Shown here in pieces: positions 1 to 8,569 of a stretch of 64,000 nucleotides of DNA; positions within the stretch are counted from its first letter, which is position 1; each line of letters starts with the position of its first letter. The notes under the pieces are model-generated. The model searched no databases, had not been told where the DNA came from, and saw only the letters and a program-made list of their open reading frames with translations. Source of the stretch: an uncultured Senegalimassilia sp. (GTDB lineage: Bacteria; Actinomycetota; Coriobacteriia; Coriobacteriales; Eggerthellaceae); the NCBI RefSeq assembly GCF_934630535.1, contig NZ_CAKTVU010000005.1:62001-126000 (forward strand), given 5' to 3'. The translations under genes and the position numbers were made by a program.

Positions 1-374
1 TAGCTGCCGCCGTTGGCAACGTCGTGCACGGCCTGGCGCAGTTGCTCAGGCGTGGAGTTCTTCAGCACGTATCCTGCTGCCCCGCCTCGCAGCGTGTACA
101 GCAGGTATTCCGGCTCTGCGAACATGGTGAGGATAACCACTTTGGTATCTGGGAAATCCTTTGCCGTCTTTTCGCACGCGATAAGCCCGCTTTGCCCGGG
201 CGGCATGGATATATCCAATAGCAGCACGTCGGGTTTGTAGCGGGCCACCAGGGAATACGCCTCCGTTCCCTCGGCGGCTTCGGCCACAACCTCGATATCG
301 GGATCAGCGTCAAGCAGCATTTTTATGCCGGTTCGTACCACTACATGGTCATCGGCGAGCACTACGCTGATCAT
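1..374 (-). CDS. NarL/FixJ-family response regulator, partial (C-terminus beyond window)
   Basis: Receiver domain of a two-component response regulator. Only about 124 N-terminal residues are in the window; the LuxR-type DNA-binding domain expected for the family would lie beyond the left edge. The translation begins MISVVLADDHVVVRTG and shows the acidic pair D8-D9, the phospho-acceptor D54 in VLLLDIS, the conserved T83 (ILTMF) and K105 (YVLKNS). Its ATG overlaps the stop codon of the kinase gene just upstream (ATGA), so the pair is probably translationally coupled and cognate. The output gene is not shown by the sequence. Being divergent from nrfA makes control of nitrite respiration a reasonable guess only. 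Confidence 0.9.
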   Translation of the reverse strand, partial: MISVVLADDHVVVRTGIKMLLDADPDIEVVAEAAEGTEAYSLVARYKPDVLLLDISMPPGQSGLIACEKTAKDFPDTKVVILTMFAEPEYLLYTLRGGAAGYVLKNSTPEQLRQAVHDVANGGS

Positions 375-1621
375 TGCGCATCACCTTCCTCCATCGAACG
401 CATGGGCGTGACCAAGGTGACGCGCGTGCCGTGTTCGTTTGATTCGATGGAAAGCGTGGCGCCTACTTGGTTGGCGCGCTCTTGCATGCCGAGCAACCCG
501 CAGCCGCTGCCCTTGATGGCGGGATGCGCCACGTCAAAGCCGCAGCCCTCATCGACTATGCTGATGTGAAGCCAGCTACCGGCAGCCTCAACGCTTACGG
601 TCACTGCATCCGATCCGGAGTACTTGCAGGCGTTCGTCATGGCTTCCTGGCAAATGCGATAGGCTTGCGTTTCCAATGCGCGATCGAAGCGGGGAAGGGA
701 GAGTTGGCCTTCGAAGCGGATGGCGGAGCCATAGGTTTTCTCTAGCAGCAAGGCTTGGCTGCGCAGAGCGGGCACGAACCCCAAATGATCAAGCGAACTG
801 GGGCGCAGCATCACGGAAATGTTGTGTAACTCATCGAGCACGCCGTTGATGCCGCTGCGCGCCTCTTCAAGGATATCGGCGCCTACTGCGTCGACGTGGT
901 CCGTAAGGCGTTGCAACGTGAAGGTGACGGTCAGAAGCTCTTGCGCCACGCCATCGTGCAGCTCGCGTGAAATGCGCCGTCGCTCTTCTTCTTGCGCGCC
1001 TATGGCGCGAGCCAGGTCGCCGCGCAACAGCTTCGGCGCGCCCGTCTCGTCGGTGTCGCGCACGCCGGCGAAAGAGGTATCGCCCGAGATGTCGATAAGC
1101 GTGGCTTCACTTCGGTCGCCGGCTTCTCCAAGTCCCATGAACCCTTCGGAAACCACCTCGAGCCCGCAAAACGTCCCACGCAGCTCATCGGTTATAAGCG
1201 TACGAAACGTTTCCGTATGCGATGGATCGACGTTGCGAAAAGCGCATAGCAGCACGGCTACCACATGGTCTGCGCGTTTGAGCGGCAAAGCGCAAAAGCT
1301 GTGCAGGTCCTCGGCAAACACGATGGGATAGGACGAGTATTCGCGAGGGTCCATTTCCGAATCGATGTCGGTGAACAGCATGGGTTTGCCGGTTTTCAGC
1401 ACGATGCCGCCGATGCCGTGCCCGGGCGCTAGCGAGATGCGACGATGGCGATTGCTGGTCTCGCCTGCGCTGTAGATCCATTTTAGCGGAGCCCCTGGAA
1501 ACGCGGTGATGCCCATGGATGCGAAGTCGAAGCGGAAGCGCTCGCGCAGCACGTCGACCGCTTGCTGGAACGCGGCGTTCTTCCCCGAAATCGTTGCCTG
1601 GTCGAAGTTCGATGCCCCCAT
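371..1621 (-). CDS. GAF-domain sensor histidine kinase, HisKA_3 (DegS/NreB-like) class
   Basis: Cytoplasmic sensor kinase of 416 residues. The first ~150 residues look like a GAF sensor domain and no membrane helix is visible. The phospho-acceptor box RRRISRELHDGVAQ places the histidine at residue 222. The C-terminus is a HATPase with N-box EAMTNACKYS and G-box GSGCGLLGMQER. I chose the ATG at 1621 because GGAAGGGG sits a few bases before it. A much longer in-frame extension runs antisense through nrfA, has no ribosome site and is not believed. It overlaps the response regulator by 4 nt and is divergent from nrfA. The signal is unknown; NreB-type kinases sense oxygen/nitrate through cysteines in a PAS domain, which this protein lacks. 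Confidence 0.9.
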   Translation of the reverse strand: MGASNFDQATISGKNAAFQQAVDVLRERFRFDFASMGITAFPGAPLKWIYSAGETSNRHRRISLAPGHGIGGIVLKTGKPMLFTDIDSEMDPREYSSYPIVFAEDLHSFCALPLKRADHVVAVLLCAFRNVDPSHTETFRTLITDELRGTFCGLEVVSEGFMGLGEAGDRSEATLIDISGDTSFAGVRDTDETGAPKLLRGDLARAIGAQEEERRRISRELHDGVAQELLTVTFTLQRLTDHVDAVGADILEEARSGINGVLDELHNISVMLRPSSLDHLGFVPALRSQALLLEKTYGSAIRFEGQLSLPRFDRALETQAYRICQEAMTNACKYSGSDAVTVSVEAAGSWLHISIVDEGCGFDVAHPAIKGSGCGLLGMQERANQVGATLSIESNEHGTRVTLVTPMRSMEEGDAQ

Positions 1622-1843
1622 GATGTCCCCTTCCATGACCAAAAGCATCTTAAACGCTTCTGCGTGTTCCGCGCAGAGACAACCTAATAACAATAGCAGG
1701 TCGTAAGCGGCACTGAAGAAATCATAGGGTTTTCCCCGTCTGTTTGCGGGAGGGTTCGCTACTGCGCGCGCATCAAGCGCATGGGCATGCGCGATGCGTG
1801 TACCGTTGGATGCGGAGAGAAGCGCCTGCAAGAAGGGAGGAAG

Positions 1844-3181
1844 ATGGAGATGATGAAGGCAAAAGGGAGCAAGGCGATCGTTTGGACTACCGCTTTGTGC
1901 GCATTCGGCCTGGTAGTGGGCCTTTCGGCTTGTGCGCCGAACGCCGACAAGGCTGGACGTGCCGATCAGAAGGCAACCGACAAGCCGGTCGCGCAGCAAG
2001 TCGAGCAGACGCCCGATGCCGATGAGTATGGCGTGGTGCATGCCGATCAATGGGCCGGCGATTACCCATATCAGTATCAAACCTATAAGCAAAACGACGC
2101 AAACGGCACCGAGGGCAAGCATGATTACCTGCAGCTGTACCCTGCGCTGAACACCATGTACAAGGGATATGCCTTTGCGCTTGGCTATGATGAGGCGCAC
2201 GGTCATACGCACGCGCTCGATACGGTGAAGGAGACTCCGCGTACGCAGAAAAAGGAGCAGCTCGCCAACTGCATTTCGTGCAAGACCCCGCAATATACCG
2301 CGTTGGTGAATGCGGAGGGCGATACGGCTTATCAAGGAAAATTCAAAGACATGATCGATCAGTTCGACGAGCCTATCAGCTGCTATAACTGCCATGAGAA
2401 CGACCCCACCCAATTGGTCGTGGGCAACAAGTTCTTCGTGAGGGCGCTCGGCGACGACGTGGACAACGAGAAGAAGGCGCCGCTGGCCAGCCAGACGTGC
2501 GGTCAGTGTCACAACGAGTATTATTTCGATCCGACCACGAAGGCGACGACGAACCCCTACACCGGCACCGATCAGATGACGCCCGATGCCATCCTCGCCT
2601 ATTACGATGATATGAACTTCTCCGACTGGAACCATGCCGACACCATGGCGCCTATGATCAAGGTGCAGCATCCGGAGTTCGAAACCATCTACGGCGGGGA
2701 ATCCACCACCATGGCGCGCATCGGATACACCTGCTCCGACTGCCATATGGGTACCGAAGTCGCCGAGGACGGCACCGCATACACGTCTCATAATTGGATC
2801 AGCCCGCTTGAGAACGAGGATATGCTGGCAAACGACTGCAACAACTGCCATGCCGACCTGAAGAGCGAAGTTGCGGCTACGCAGGCTAAGGAAGAGCAGC
2901 GCGTCACCTCGATCAGCGAGAAGATCGAGGATATGACGAACAAGATCGCCGACAAGTATGCTGACGAGATCGCCGCGATCAAAGCCGCCAAGGACGCCGG
3001 CAGCAAGCAGGCTCCTTCCGATGAGCTTGCCGCTCTGTGGAAATTGCAGCGCAACGCGCAATTCTACTGGGATTTCGTGATGGTCGAGAACAGCGAGGGC
3101 GCTCACAACCCCGATTTGACGTTCGAAACCCTGGACAAGGCCGAAGCGGCTGCCGACCAGGCATTGTCCATGCTTGGATAA
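1844..3181 (+). CDS. nrfA: Ammonia-forming cytochrome c nitrite reductase, lipoprotein form
   Basis: Pentahaem nitrite reductase catalysing the six-electron reduction of nitrite to ammonium on the outer face of the membrane. The translation contains the signature catalytic haem motif CISCK (lysine ligand) followed by four CxxCH motifs (CYNCH, CGQCH, CSDCH, CNNCH). The N-terminus has a basic start, a hydrophobic stretch and a lipobox LSAC, so the protein is probably exported and lipid-anchored, as expected for a Gram-positive. Start codons at 1844 and 1850 share the upstream GGGAGG; 1850 has the more usual spacing, so the first two residues are uncertain. It is followed after about 100 nt by the NrfH-like quinol oxidase and is divergent from a two-component system. 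Length fits the family. Confidence 0.96.
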   Translation: MEMMKAKGSKAIVWTTALCAFGLVVGLSACAPNADKAGRADQKATDKPVAQQVEQTPDADEYGVVHADQWAGDYPYQYQTYKQNDANGTEGKHDYLQLYPALNTMYKGYAFALGYDEAHGHTHALDTVKETPRTQKKEQLANCISCKTPQYTALVNAEGDTAYQGKFKDMIDQFDEPISCYNCHENDPTQLVVGNKFFVRALGDDVDNEKKAPLASQTCGQCHNEYYFDPTTKATTNPYTGTDQMTPDAILAYYDDMNFSDWNHADTMAPMIKVQHPEFETIYGGESTTMARIGYTCSDCHMGTEVAEDGTAYTSHNWISPLENEDMLANDCNNCHADLKSEVAATQAKEEQRVTSISEKIEDMTNKIADKYADEIAAIKAAKDAGSKQAPSDELAALWKLQRNAQFYWDFVMVENSEGAHNPDLTFETLDKAEAAADQALSMLG

Positions 3182-3287
3182 AGCGTAGGCGGCATTCTCT
3201 CCGAAGCTTTCGAGCAAAAGCGCGCTGCGCGCTCGGGGGCAACCGCTAGCATATTCCGATTCTTTTCCGGAAAGGGGGTTCAAACAT

Positions 3288-3983
3288 ATGAGCGAGCAAA
3301 ACGGGACCGGCAATCCTCGCGGGAAAAGCTGCAAATGGCCGATCACCGTGGCTGTGGTGGCGGTGGTTGCGGCAGTTGCCGGCGGTGGCTTTTGGGTTTG
3401 GCATGAGCAGCCCAGCTTTTGCAACGCCATTTGCCATACGCCCATGGATCCTTACCTTGCCGCGTTCGAGCAGGAGCCGGGCGTGCAGGGCGTTGACAAG
3501 TGGGGGAATACGGTGGAGAACACCGATTCCATGTTGGCCGTGGTGCATGCGATGCCGAAAGAGGAAGGCGGTGCTGATGCGAACTGTCTGAGCTGCCATA
3601 AACCCACCATGTCGCAGCAGCTGACCGAGGTAAGCGAGTGGGCCACCGGCAATATGCCGCTGTACGCCAACGAAACCTATGGGTTGGTGCTTGGGGAACG
3701 CGATACCGAACAGCTCGGCGAGTGGCTGAGCCAGGATGGCGATGCATTCTGCTTGAACTCGGCGTGCCATAACATCACGCGCCAGGACTTGGTGAAGGCG
3801 ACGGCGCAGTACGGCGAGCGCAACCCGCATATGGCCATGCATGGGCAGCAGCTCGACTGCGGAGATTGCCATAAGGCGCATCGTGCTTCGGTGAACGCGT
3901 GCAGCCGATGCCATGATGATGCGCCCATCCCTGATGGGTGGTTGACGTACGATCAGGCTCAAGAAGTGGCGAATCGCGCATAA
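3288..3983 (+). CDS. nrfH: NrfH/NapC-like membrane multihaem cytochrome c (quinol:NrfA electron donor)
   Basis: Membrane-anchored cytochrome that should pass electrons from menaquinol to NrfA. One N-terminal membrane helix (about residues 17-37) is followed by five haem-binding motifs: CNAICH (CX3CH, with HTPM after it as in NrfH haem 1), CLSCH, CLNSACH (CX4CH), CGDCH and CSRCH. Canonical NrfH has four CXXCH motifs, so two stretched motifs and a fifth site are unusual. A strong ribosome site (GGAAAGGGGG) precedes the ATG. It follows nrfA in the same direction and ends in a clear terminator. The name rests on position and haem layout; another NapC/NirT-family subgroup is possible. Confidence 0.82.
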   Translation: MSEQNGTGNPRGKSCKWPITVAVVAVVAAVAGGGFWVWHEQPSFCNAICHTPMDPYLAAFEQEPGVQGVDKWGNTVENTDSMLAVVHAMPKEEGGADANCLSCHKPTMSQQLTEVSEWATGNMPLYANETYGLVLGERDTEQLGEWLSQDGDAFCLNSACHNITRQDLVKATAQYGERNPHMAMHGQQLDCGDCHKAHRASVNACSRCHDDAPIPDGWLTYDQAQEVANRA

Positions 3984-3995
3984 TCGCGCATTCGT

Positions 3996-4034
3996 AAAAA
4001 AGGGGCGTTGGCTCAAGTCAACGCCCCTTTTCGT
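3996..4034 (+). terminator. Intrinsic terminator of the nrfAH operon
   Basis: A 13-bp stem (AAAAGGGGCGTTG paired with CAACGCCCCTTTT) with an 8-nt loop and flanking A/T tracts, just after the nrfH-like stop codon. Confidence 0.85.
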
Positions 4035-4173
4035 TTTGGTGCCAGCCGTTTCGTTTTCGACGGAGCGGGAGCGCGCGTGGGATTCGAGGCGGGTTTTCGC
4101 TTAGATATGTCGTCGAGGCCCGTGCGGCGAATCTGATCGCGAACGATATTGCCACGGCGGGGAAGCCCGCGCA

Positions 4174-5124
4174 TCACTGCTTCAAGGGACGCAGCTGCGC
4201 GAGGGTGCTCAGGCGTTCCTGCTCTTCGCGTTGCTGCAGGTCGGCCATCACCACGTGGCCCGCCATGGCGATGTCGCGGCACTTATCGGGGGCAAGGCGG
4301 CTCCACAGGTATTGCGTGGCGATGCGGTCCACTCCCGCGAGCACGATGTCCTGCATGCGGAGCCCTTCGTCGGTGCATGCCACATATACGGCTTTGCGGT
4401 CGTCGGGCGCGCTCATGCGCTCCACCCAACCGCGCTCCGCCAGGCGGTCGGTAGCCCGTACGGCGGTGGCGCTTGTGAGCTTCAGCTGACGAGCCAGGTC
4501 CACGATGCGCATGGGGTGCCCCACTTCCCCTAAGCGCTGCAGTACGCGGCATTCGCTGAACGTCGCCCCATCGCAGGACTCCTCCAAGGCCTTTTCTATG
4601 CGCTTTCGCAGCACCTCGAAGGAAGCCAGGGCGCGGGAGGCGAAGAATTTGCGCGACATCTCGCGGGACAGCGGCGGCTCGATGGTGGCGCCGGCCATGA
4701 CGGCGGCCTCGCAGATCGAGCGGAACGGCGCGGTTTGGGTGGGGAAGATGCGGTAGAGCTGGGCGATGATGGCGGGGTTGGCCTGTTCGATGTGGCGGAT
4801 GCCCGCCTCGAGCACGCGCACGCGGCTTCCCCGTTTTCCGGGCGTGTGGATGCGCTCGACGAAGCCGGCGTCTTCCAGCTTGTTCACGGCATGCGTGATC
4901 ACGTTGGGCCTCAAATCCAGCATGATGCCCAGGTCCTTCTGCCCGATGGGCTCGGGTTCGGCTGCGGCAAGCTTGATGAGCGCGCGATATTGCGTGCAGT
5001 TCAGGCAGCTTGCTTCGCGAAGGCCTTCCTTCAAGCCCTCATGGGCAAGTTCGAACGCCACGAAAAACGTTGAATCAAGAAGATACTTCTCAGGTTTGCG
5101 GTGTTCGGTCGAGGTGTCGCTCAT
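4174..5124 (-). CDS. Tandem MarR-type winged-helix transcriptional regulator
   Basis: About 316 residues, twice the size of a normal MarR protein. Two winged-helix units can be read in one chain. The first has QKDLGIMLDLRPNVITHAVNKLEDAGFVERI with a wing GKRGSRV; the second has RIVDLARQLKLTSATAVRATDRLAERGWVERM with the classic wing DDRKAVYVACTDEG. It may therefore act as an intramolecular pseudo-dimer. The ATG at 5124 is preferred because GAAAGG precedes it; an ATG at 5142 and a TTG at 5145 are alternatives. It is divergent from dgt across about 210 nt. The effector and targets are unknown. Confidence 0.8.
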   Translation of the reverse strand: MSDTSTEHRKPEKYLLDSTFFVAFELAHEGLKEGLREASCLNCTQYRALIKLAAAEPEPIGQKDLGIMLDLRPNVITHAVNKLEDAGFVERIHTPGKRGSRVRVLEAGIRHIEQANPAIIAQLYRIFPTQTAPFRSICEAAVMAGATIEPPLSREMSRKFFASRALASFEVLRKRIEKALEESCDGATFSECRVLQRLGEVGHPMRIVDLARQLKLTSATAVRATDRLAERGWVERMSAPDDRKAVYVACTDEGLRMQDIVLAGVDRIATQYLWSRLAPDKCRDIAMAGHVVMADLQQREEQERLSTLAQLRPLKQ

Positions 5125-5293
5125 GAGGGCCTTTCGTGTCATCAAATCGTTGCATTAGTGAACCATGATACTTCTTTCTCCTCGTCTGTGGCTTATTCGT
5201 TTCGTGTCCGCGTCAACCTTTCCATAACTTCACGCCGATCGCGCCCGTGCGCCGTTCGGGCCGCGTCGCGCAGCGGGGCGCGCATTTGCGCGG

Positions 5294-5299
5294 TATACT
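5294..5299 (+). promoter_or_regulatory. Likely -10 element of dgt
   Basis: TATACT about 40 nt upstream of the dgt start, within the divergent marR/dgt spacer. No good -35 hexamer is visible. Confidence 0.35.
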
Positions 5300-5337
5300 G
5301 CTGATGAGCCTGAAATCTAAGGTCAGGAGGGGTTGCT

Positions 5338-6381
5338 ATGAACATCGTCCATCGCGAGGACCAGCAGCTGCGCGAGCACGCGCTGCTAAGCCCGGATGCG
5401 GCAAAATCCGACGAATCCGAGGGCCGCGCGCGTTCGGCGGAGCCGGATTTCCTGCGTACCGAATTCCAGCGCGACCGCGATAAGATCCTGCACTGCAAAA
5501 GCTTCCGTCGCCTGTCGCACAAAACGCAGGTGTTCCTAGCTGCCGAAGGCGATCACTTCCGCACGCGGCTCACCCATACCTTGGAAGTGGCGCAGATAGC
5601 GCGCACCATCGCCCGCGCTCTTGGGCTCAACGAGGACTTGGCCGAGGCCATCTCGCTTGGCCACGACCTGGGGCACACGCCGTTCGGCCATACCGGCGAG
5701 GCGGCCTTAGCGGGCTGCCTGGCGCGCCGTCGCGGTATCGACGTTGCATCTGCCCAGGTGGCCGCCCAGTATCGCCATAACGAGCAAAGCCTTCGCGTGG
5801 TCGAGCGCATCGAGAACGACGGACGGGGCCTCAACCTCACCGCCGAGGTGCGCGACGGTATCCTGCACCATACCGGCGCCATCCGCGCTGAAACGCTCGA
5901 GGGCCGCATCGTGGCCACCGCCGACCGCATCGCCTACGTCAACCACGACATCGATGATGCCATCCGCGCCGGACTGCTCACCGAGGATGCGCTGCCTGCG
6001 AGCACGCACGAGGTGCTCGGCCTCGATCACTCCAGCCGCATCGAGCTTTTGGTGCGCGACATGGTGCAAACCTCCGCCGCGCTCGACGATATCGCGTTGT
6101 CGCAGCCGGTATGGGATGCCATGAACGAGCTGCGCAGCTTCCTGTTCGCCAACGTCTACACCGCGCCCCAGGTGCTGCTGGAAGTGAACAAGGCGAAGCA
6201 CTTGGTCTCGCAGCTGTTCGACTATTACGTCGACAACATCGAGGAAGTGCCCGAGGAATATCGCGTCATCGCCGAGGGCGATAGCCTGCAGGCCGTCACC
6301 GACTACATCGCCGGCATGACCGACCGTTACGCCACCGCAACGTTCAAGCGCCTGTTCGTGCCGCGCGACTTCATGCGGTAG
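5338..6381 (+). CDS. dgt: Deoxyguanosinetriphosphate triphosphohydrolase-like HD-domain protein
   Basis: Cytosolic metal-dependent dNTP triphosphohydrolase, releasing the deoxynucleoside and triphosphate. The HD-domain metal ligands are visible: the first histidine in RLTHTLEVAQ and the HD pair in SLGHDLGHTPFGHTGE, then a later aspartate in the AYVNHDIDDA segment. At 347 residues it matches the shorter dGTPase-like group found in many actinobacteria and firmicutes. A strong AGGAGGGG ribosome site precedes the ATG. It stands alone between a divergent MarR gene and azlCD. Substrate preference among dNTPs cannot be read from the sequence. Confidence 0.92.
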   Translation: MNIVHREDQQLREHALLSPDAAKSDESEGRARSAEPDFLRTEFQRDRDKILHCKSFRRLSHKTQVFLAAEGDHFRTRLTHTLEVAQIARTIARALGLNEDLAEAISLGHDLGHTPFGHTGEAALAGCLARRRGIDVASAQVAAQYRHNEQSLRVVERIENDGRGLNLTAEVRDGILHHTGAIRAETLEGRIVATADRIAYVNHDIDDAIRAGLLTEDALPASTHEVLGLDHSSRIELLVRDMVQTSAALDDIALSQPVWDAMNELRSFLFANVYTAPQVLLEVNKAKHLVSQLFDYYVDNIEEVPEEYRVIAEGDSLQAVTDYIAGMTDRYATATFKRLFVPRDFMR

Positions 6382-6470
6382 GGTGGTGTGCGCGGCGCCG
6401 TCCGCCGGGCTGTGCTGCCATCCCTCTTTCGCGCGAAAAGCAACCCCTGTTTTCCCGATTCCCTTCGGGC

Positions 6471-6476
6471 TATAAT
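6471..6476 (+). promoter_or_regulatory. -10 element placing the azlC transcript start at or next to its ATG
   Basis: A perfect TATAAT ends 9 nt before the azlC ATG, and no Shine-Dalgarno sequence lies between them. Transcription would begin at or a few bases before the start codon, implying a leaderless or nearly leaderless mRNA. The -35 region (TGTTTT at 17-nt spacing) is weak. Confidence 0.5.
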
Positions 6477-6485
6477 CGTGCGGTT

Positions 6486-7238
6486 ATGATACAGAGAAGC
6501 GACATACAACCGGCGGTGCAGGCCGCCATCCCCATCATGCTCGGCTATGTGGCCATCGGCATTCCCTGCGGCATTTTGGAAGACTCCATCGGCATGAACG
6601 CCGTGCAGGTGTTCTTCCTTTCGTGCATGTTCTATTCCGGTGCGGGTCAGTTCATGATTCCCAACATGTGGCTTGCGGGAAGCCCCCTGGCCTCCATCAT
6701 CGCCAGCGTGTCGCTCGTGAACACGCGCCAGATGCTGTATTCGGCGTCTTTTGCGCCTATGTGCGCCAAGGAGCCCAAGCGCCTGTCGTTTTTGTTCTCC
6801 GCCACGGTCACCGACGAAAGCTTCGGCGTGAACATGGCGAACTTCGCCACGGGCACCTGGAACGTGCCGCGTGCCACCATCGTCAACATCTGCTCGTGCG
6901 CATCTTGGACCCTGTCCAACGTGGCAGGCGTGCTCATCGGAGGCGCGCTCGGCATCCCGCTGGCCATCGCCAGTTTCGCTATGACCAGCATCTTCATCTG
7001 CCTGCTGGTCACGCAGAAGATCACGTTCGAGAACGTGGTCGCCGCTGTGGTGGCCATCGTGGGCGTGTTCACGTGCAAGGCCGTGGGGCTTGCCGGTCCC
7101 GCCATCCTGGTCGGCGCCATCTTAGGCGTGGTCGCCGCCATGCTCGTCTCGCAGGTGCGCCGCCAGCGCAGAGCCGAGGACGCCGCGTTCGAGGAAAAGA
7201 TCGCGCAGGCCGCCGGGGAAGGGGGCGATGTGCGATGA
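6486..7238 (+). CDS. azlC: AzlC-family branched-chain amino acid exporter subunit
   Basis: Large membrane subunit of the AzlCD exporter for branched-chain amino acids and analogues. The 250-residue protein has several hydrophobic helices and the family pattern of an early GYVAIGIPCGIL segment and MFYSGAGQFM. It overlaps azlD by four bases (ATGA), so the two are co-translated, matching the two-subunit transporter. There is no convincing ribosome site upstream; a TATAAT lies directly before the ATG. Presence beside, but not in, an ilv cluster is suggestive of amino-acid overflow export. Confidence 0.88.
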   Translation: MIQRSDIQPAVQAAIPIMLGYVAIGIPCGILEDSIGMNAVQVFFLSCMFYSGAGQFMIPNMWLAGSPLASIIASVSLVNTRQMLYSASFAPMCAKEPKRLSFLFSATVTDESFGVNMANFATGTWNVPRATIVNICSCASWTLSNVAGVLIGGALGIPLAIASFAMTSIFICLLVTQKITFENVVAAVVAIVGVFTCKAVGLAGPAILVGAILGVVAAMLVSQVRRQRRAEDAAFEEKIAQAAGEGGDVR

Positions 7239-7576
7239 GCATGACCGACTTCTTCATCGTCTTCGGCACGTGCCTGGTCACCATGCTGCTGTGCCGCTGC
7301 CTGCCGCTGTTCGTGCTGAAGGGCCGCCAGCTCCCCGAGGGCCTGGCGCGTGCGCTCGGGTTCATCCCGCCCGCGGCGTTCGCCGCGCTCGTTGCCAACG
7401 ACTTGCTTTCGCCGGGCATGTTCGACGCGGGCGTGTGGCCTGCCGCCATGCCGCTTGCGGCCGCCGCGGTGGTGGTCGTGGTCGCGCGCAAGACCAAGTC
7501 GCTTCTGTGGTGCGCCCTCGCCGGTTGCGCAAGCTATGCGCTGCTTGCGTTCTGCTTCGCCCCGGGCGCGGTGTAG
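7235..7576 (+). CDS. azlD: AzlD-family branched-chain amino acid transport subunit
   Basis: Small 113-residue membrane partner of AzlC with about four hydrophobic segments and the family-like CRCLPLFVLKGRQLP and GFIPPAAFAALVAND regions. The ATG overlaps the azlC stop (ATGA). Together they should export leucine, isoleucine, valine or toxic analogues. No promoter of its own is needed. Confidence 0.87.
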   Translation: MSMTDFFIVFGTCLVTMLLCRCLPLFVLKGRQLPEGLARALGFIPPAAFAALVANDLLSPGMFDAGVWPAAMPLAAAAVVVVVARKTKSLLWCALAGCASYALLAFCFAPGAV

Positions 7577-7664
7577 GACGTTCCGGCTGGTCGCGCAGGC
7601 GGCTTTTCCGCCCGCTGTCGGCCTCTGTTCGCACGCTGCCTGACCCTGGTTGCGGAAATTAGTT

Positions 7665-7686
7665 GGCAAAACGCCCTTGTTTTGCC
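7665..7686 (+). terminator. Hairpin after azlD, terminator or operator
   Basis: A perfect 8-bp stem (GGCAAAAC / GTTTTGCC) with a 6-nt loop. It lies about 90 nt after azlD and just before a TATAAT at 7695-7700. No long T-run follows, so it may instead be an operator for the next gene. Confidence 0.4.
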
Positions 7687-7694
7687 TGGTTTGA

Positions 7695-7700
7695 TATAAT
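7695..7700 (+). promoter_or_regulatory. -10 element upstream of the zinc-ribbon gene
   Basis: TATAAT about 90 nt before the ATG at 7790; the -35 region is not recognisable. Confidence 0.4.
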
Positions 7701-7789
7701 CCCGCATCGTATATGTGCTAATGGGGACCGTAAGCGTTCGCACTGGCGTAGCGGCCGAAGCGCCGATCAAAGGAAAGAATGGGGACACT

Positions 7790-8305
7790 ATGAGCGAACT
7801 GCTTTCGCAGCTGATCACGCCTGAGATCCAAGCGGCGTTTTCCGTCGTGGTCGTGCTGCTTGCCATCTTATACATCCTGTCAATCGTGTGGGTTGCGCGC
7901 GATGCGTATCTGCGCGGCAGCTATTGGTATGTGTGGGGCATCGTCGCCCTCGTCCCGCTGGTGGGCGTTATCGCGTACTGCCTGCTGCGTCCGCCGCTGC
8001 TGCAGATCGATCGCGACGAGCAGGAGCTCGAGGTGGCGCTCAAACAGCGTCAGCTCATGCACTACGGCGAGTGCGCCAACTGCGGCTACCCCGTGGAGTC
8101 CGATTACGTCCTGTGTCCGAACTGCCATCAGCGCCTGAAGAACCTGTGCGGCCATTGCGGCCATGCCCTTGAGCCGGCATGGACGGTGTGCCCGTACTGC
8201 GCAAGCCCGGTCGGCGGCCAGCGTCAGGCGGCTCGCCGCGCTCCGCAGCCTCAGGCCGCTGCGCGCCAGCCGCGTTCGCAGCGCCCGGCGCGTCCCGAGG
8301 AATAG
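7790..8305 (+). CDS. Membrane protein with two C-terminal zinc ribbons
   Basis: 171-residue protein of unknown function. Two hydrophobic helices come first (about residues 16-38 and 46-66), then a charged linker and two treble-clef/zinc-ribbon units, CANCGYPVES...CPNCHQ and CGHCGHALE...CPYCASP. The tail is rich in Arg, Pro, Gln and Ala. The cytoplasmic zinc ribbons resemble those of DZANK-like or zinc-ribbon membrane proteins of Gram-positives. The ATG at 7790 was preferred over an upstream in-frame start because the conserved-looking sequence begins there. It is monocistronic with its own terminator. No specific role can be assigned. Confidence 0.75.
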   Translation: MSELLSQLITPEIQAAFSVVVVLLAILYILSIVWVARDAYLRGSYWYVWGIVALVPLVGVIAYCLLRPPLLQIDRDEQELEVALKQRQLMHYGECANCGYPVESDYVLCPNCHQRLKNLCGHCGHALEPAWTVCPYCASPVGGQRQAARRAPQPQAAARQPRSQRPARPEE

Positions 8306-8327
8306 GCTTCGTTTCCTTGTCATGAGC

Positions 8328-8362
8328 ACGAGCCGTCCGCTTGGACGGCTCGTTTTGCTTTT
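8328..8362 (+). terminator. Intrinsic terminator
   Basis: An 11-bp perfect stem (ACGAGCCGTCC / GGACGGCTCGT) with a GCTT loop followed by TTTGCTTTT. Confidence 0.88.
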
Positions 8363-8505
8363 CGGGCGCATAGTCGGGGCTTTTGCGGTCTTGTCGTAAA
8401 TGCCGCGCAGGCGGGCGGGCGTGAAGCTCCTATGCATGCGCGGGCCCTTATTTGGGATTCGCCGGTCTATGCGCTAGCATGGTGTGCGTCTGCATGCTAT
8501 CTTTT

Positions 8506-8511
8506 TATAAT
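8506..8511 (+). promoter_or_regulatory. -10 element of thrS
   Basis: TATAAT, preceded by a T run, about 60 nt upstream of the thrS ATG. The short leader contains only a small GCAGG/CCTGC hairpin; I see no T-box sequence here. Confidence 0.45.
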
Positions 8512-8569
8512 CCCGTAAAACCGATGCGCAGGCGGTATGCACCTGCCCGGCTGAAGAAAGGAACGTATC

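Noticed and set aside
1622..3445. N-terminal extension of the histidine kinase frame through nrfA
   Set aside because: It runs antisense to nrfA/nrfH, lacks a ribosome site, and the kinase has a good start at 1621.
8363..8569. T-box leader for thrS
   Set aside because: The leader is short with one small hairpin and no T-box or terminator.
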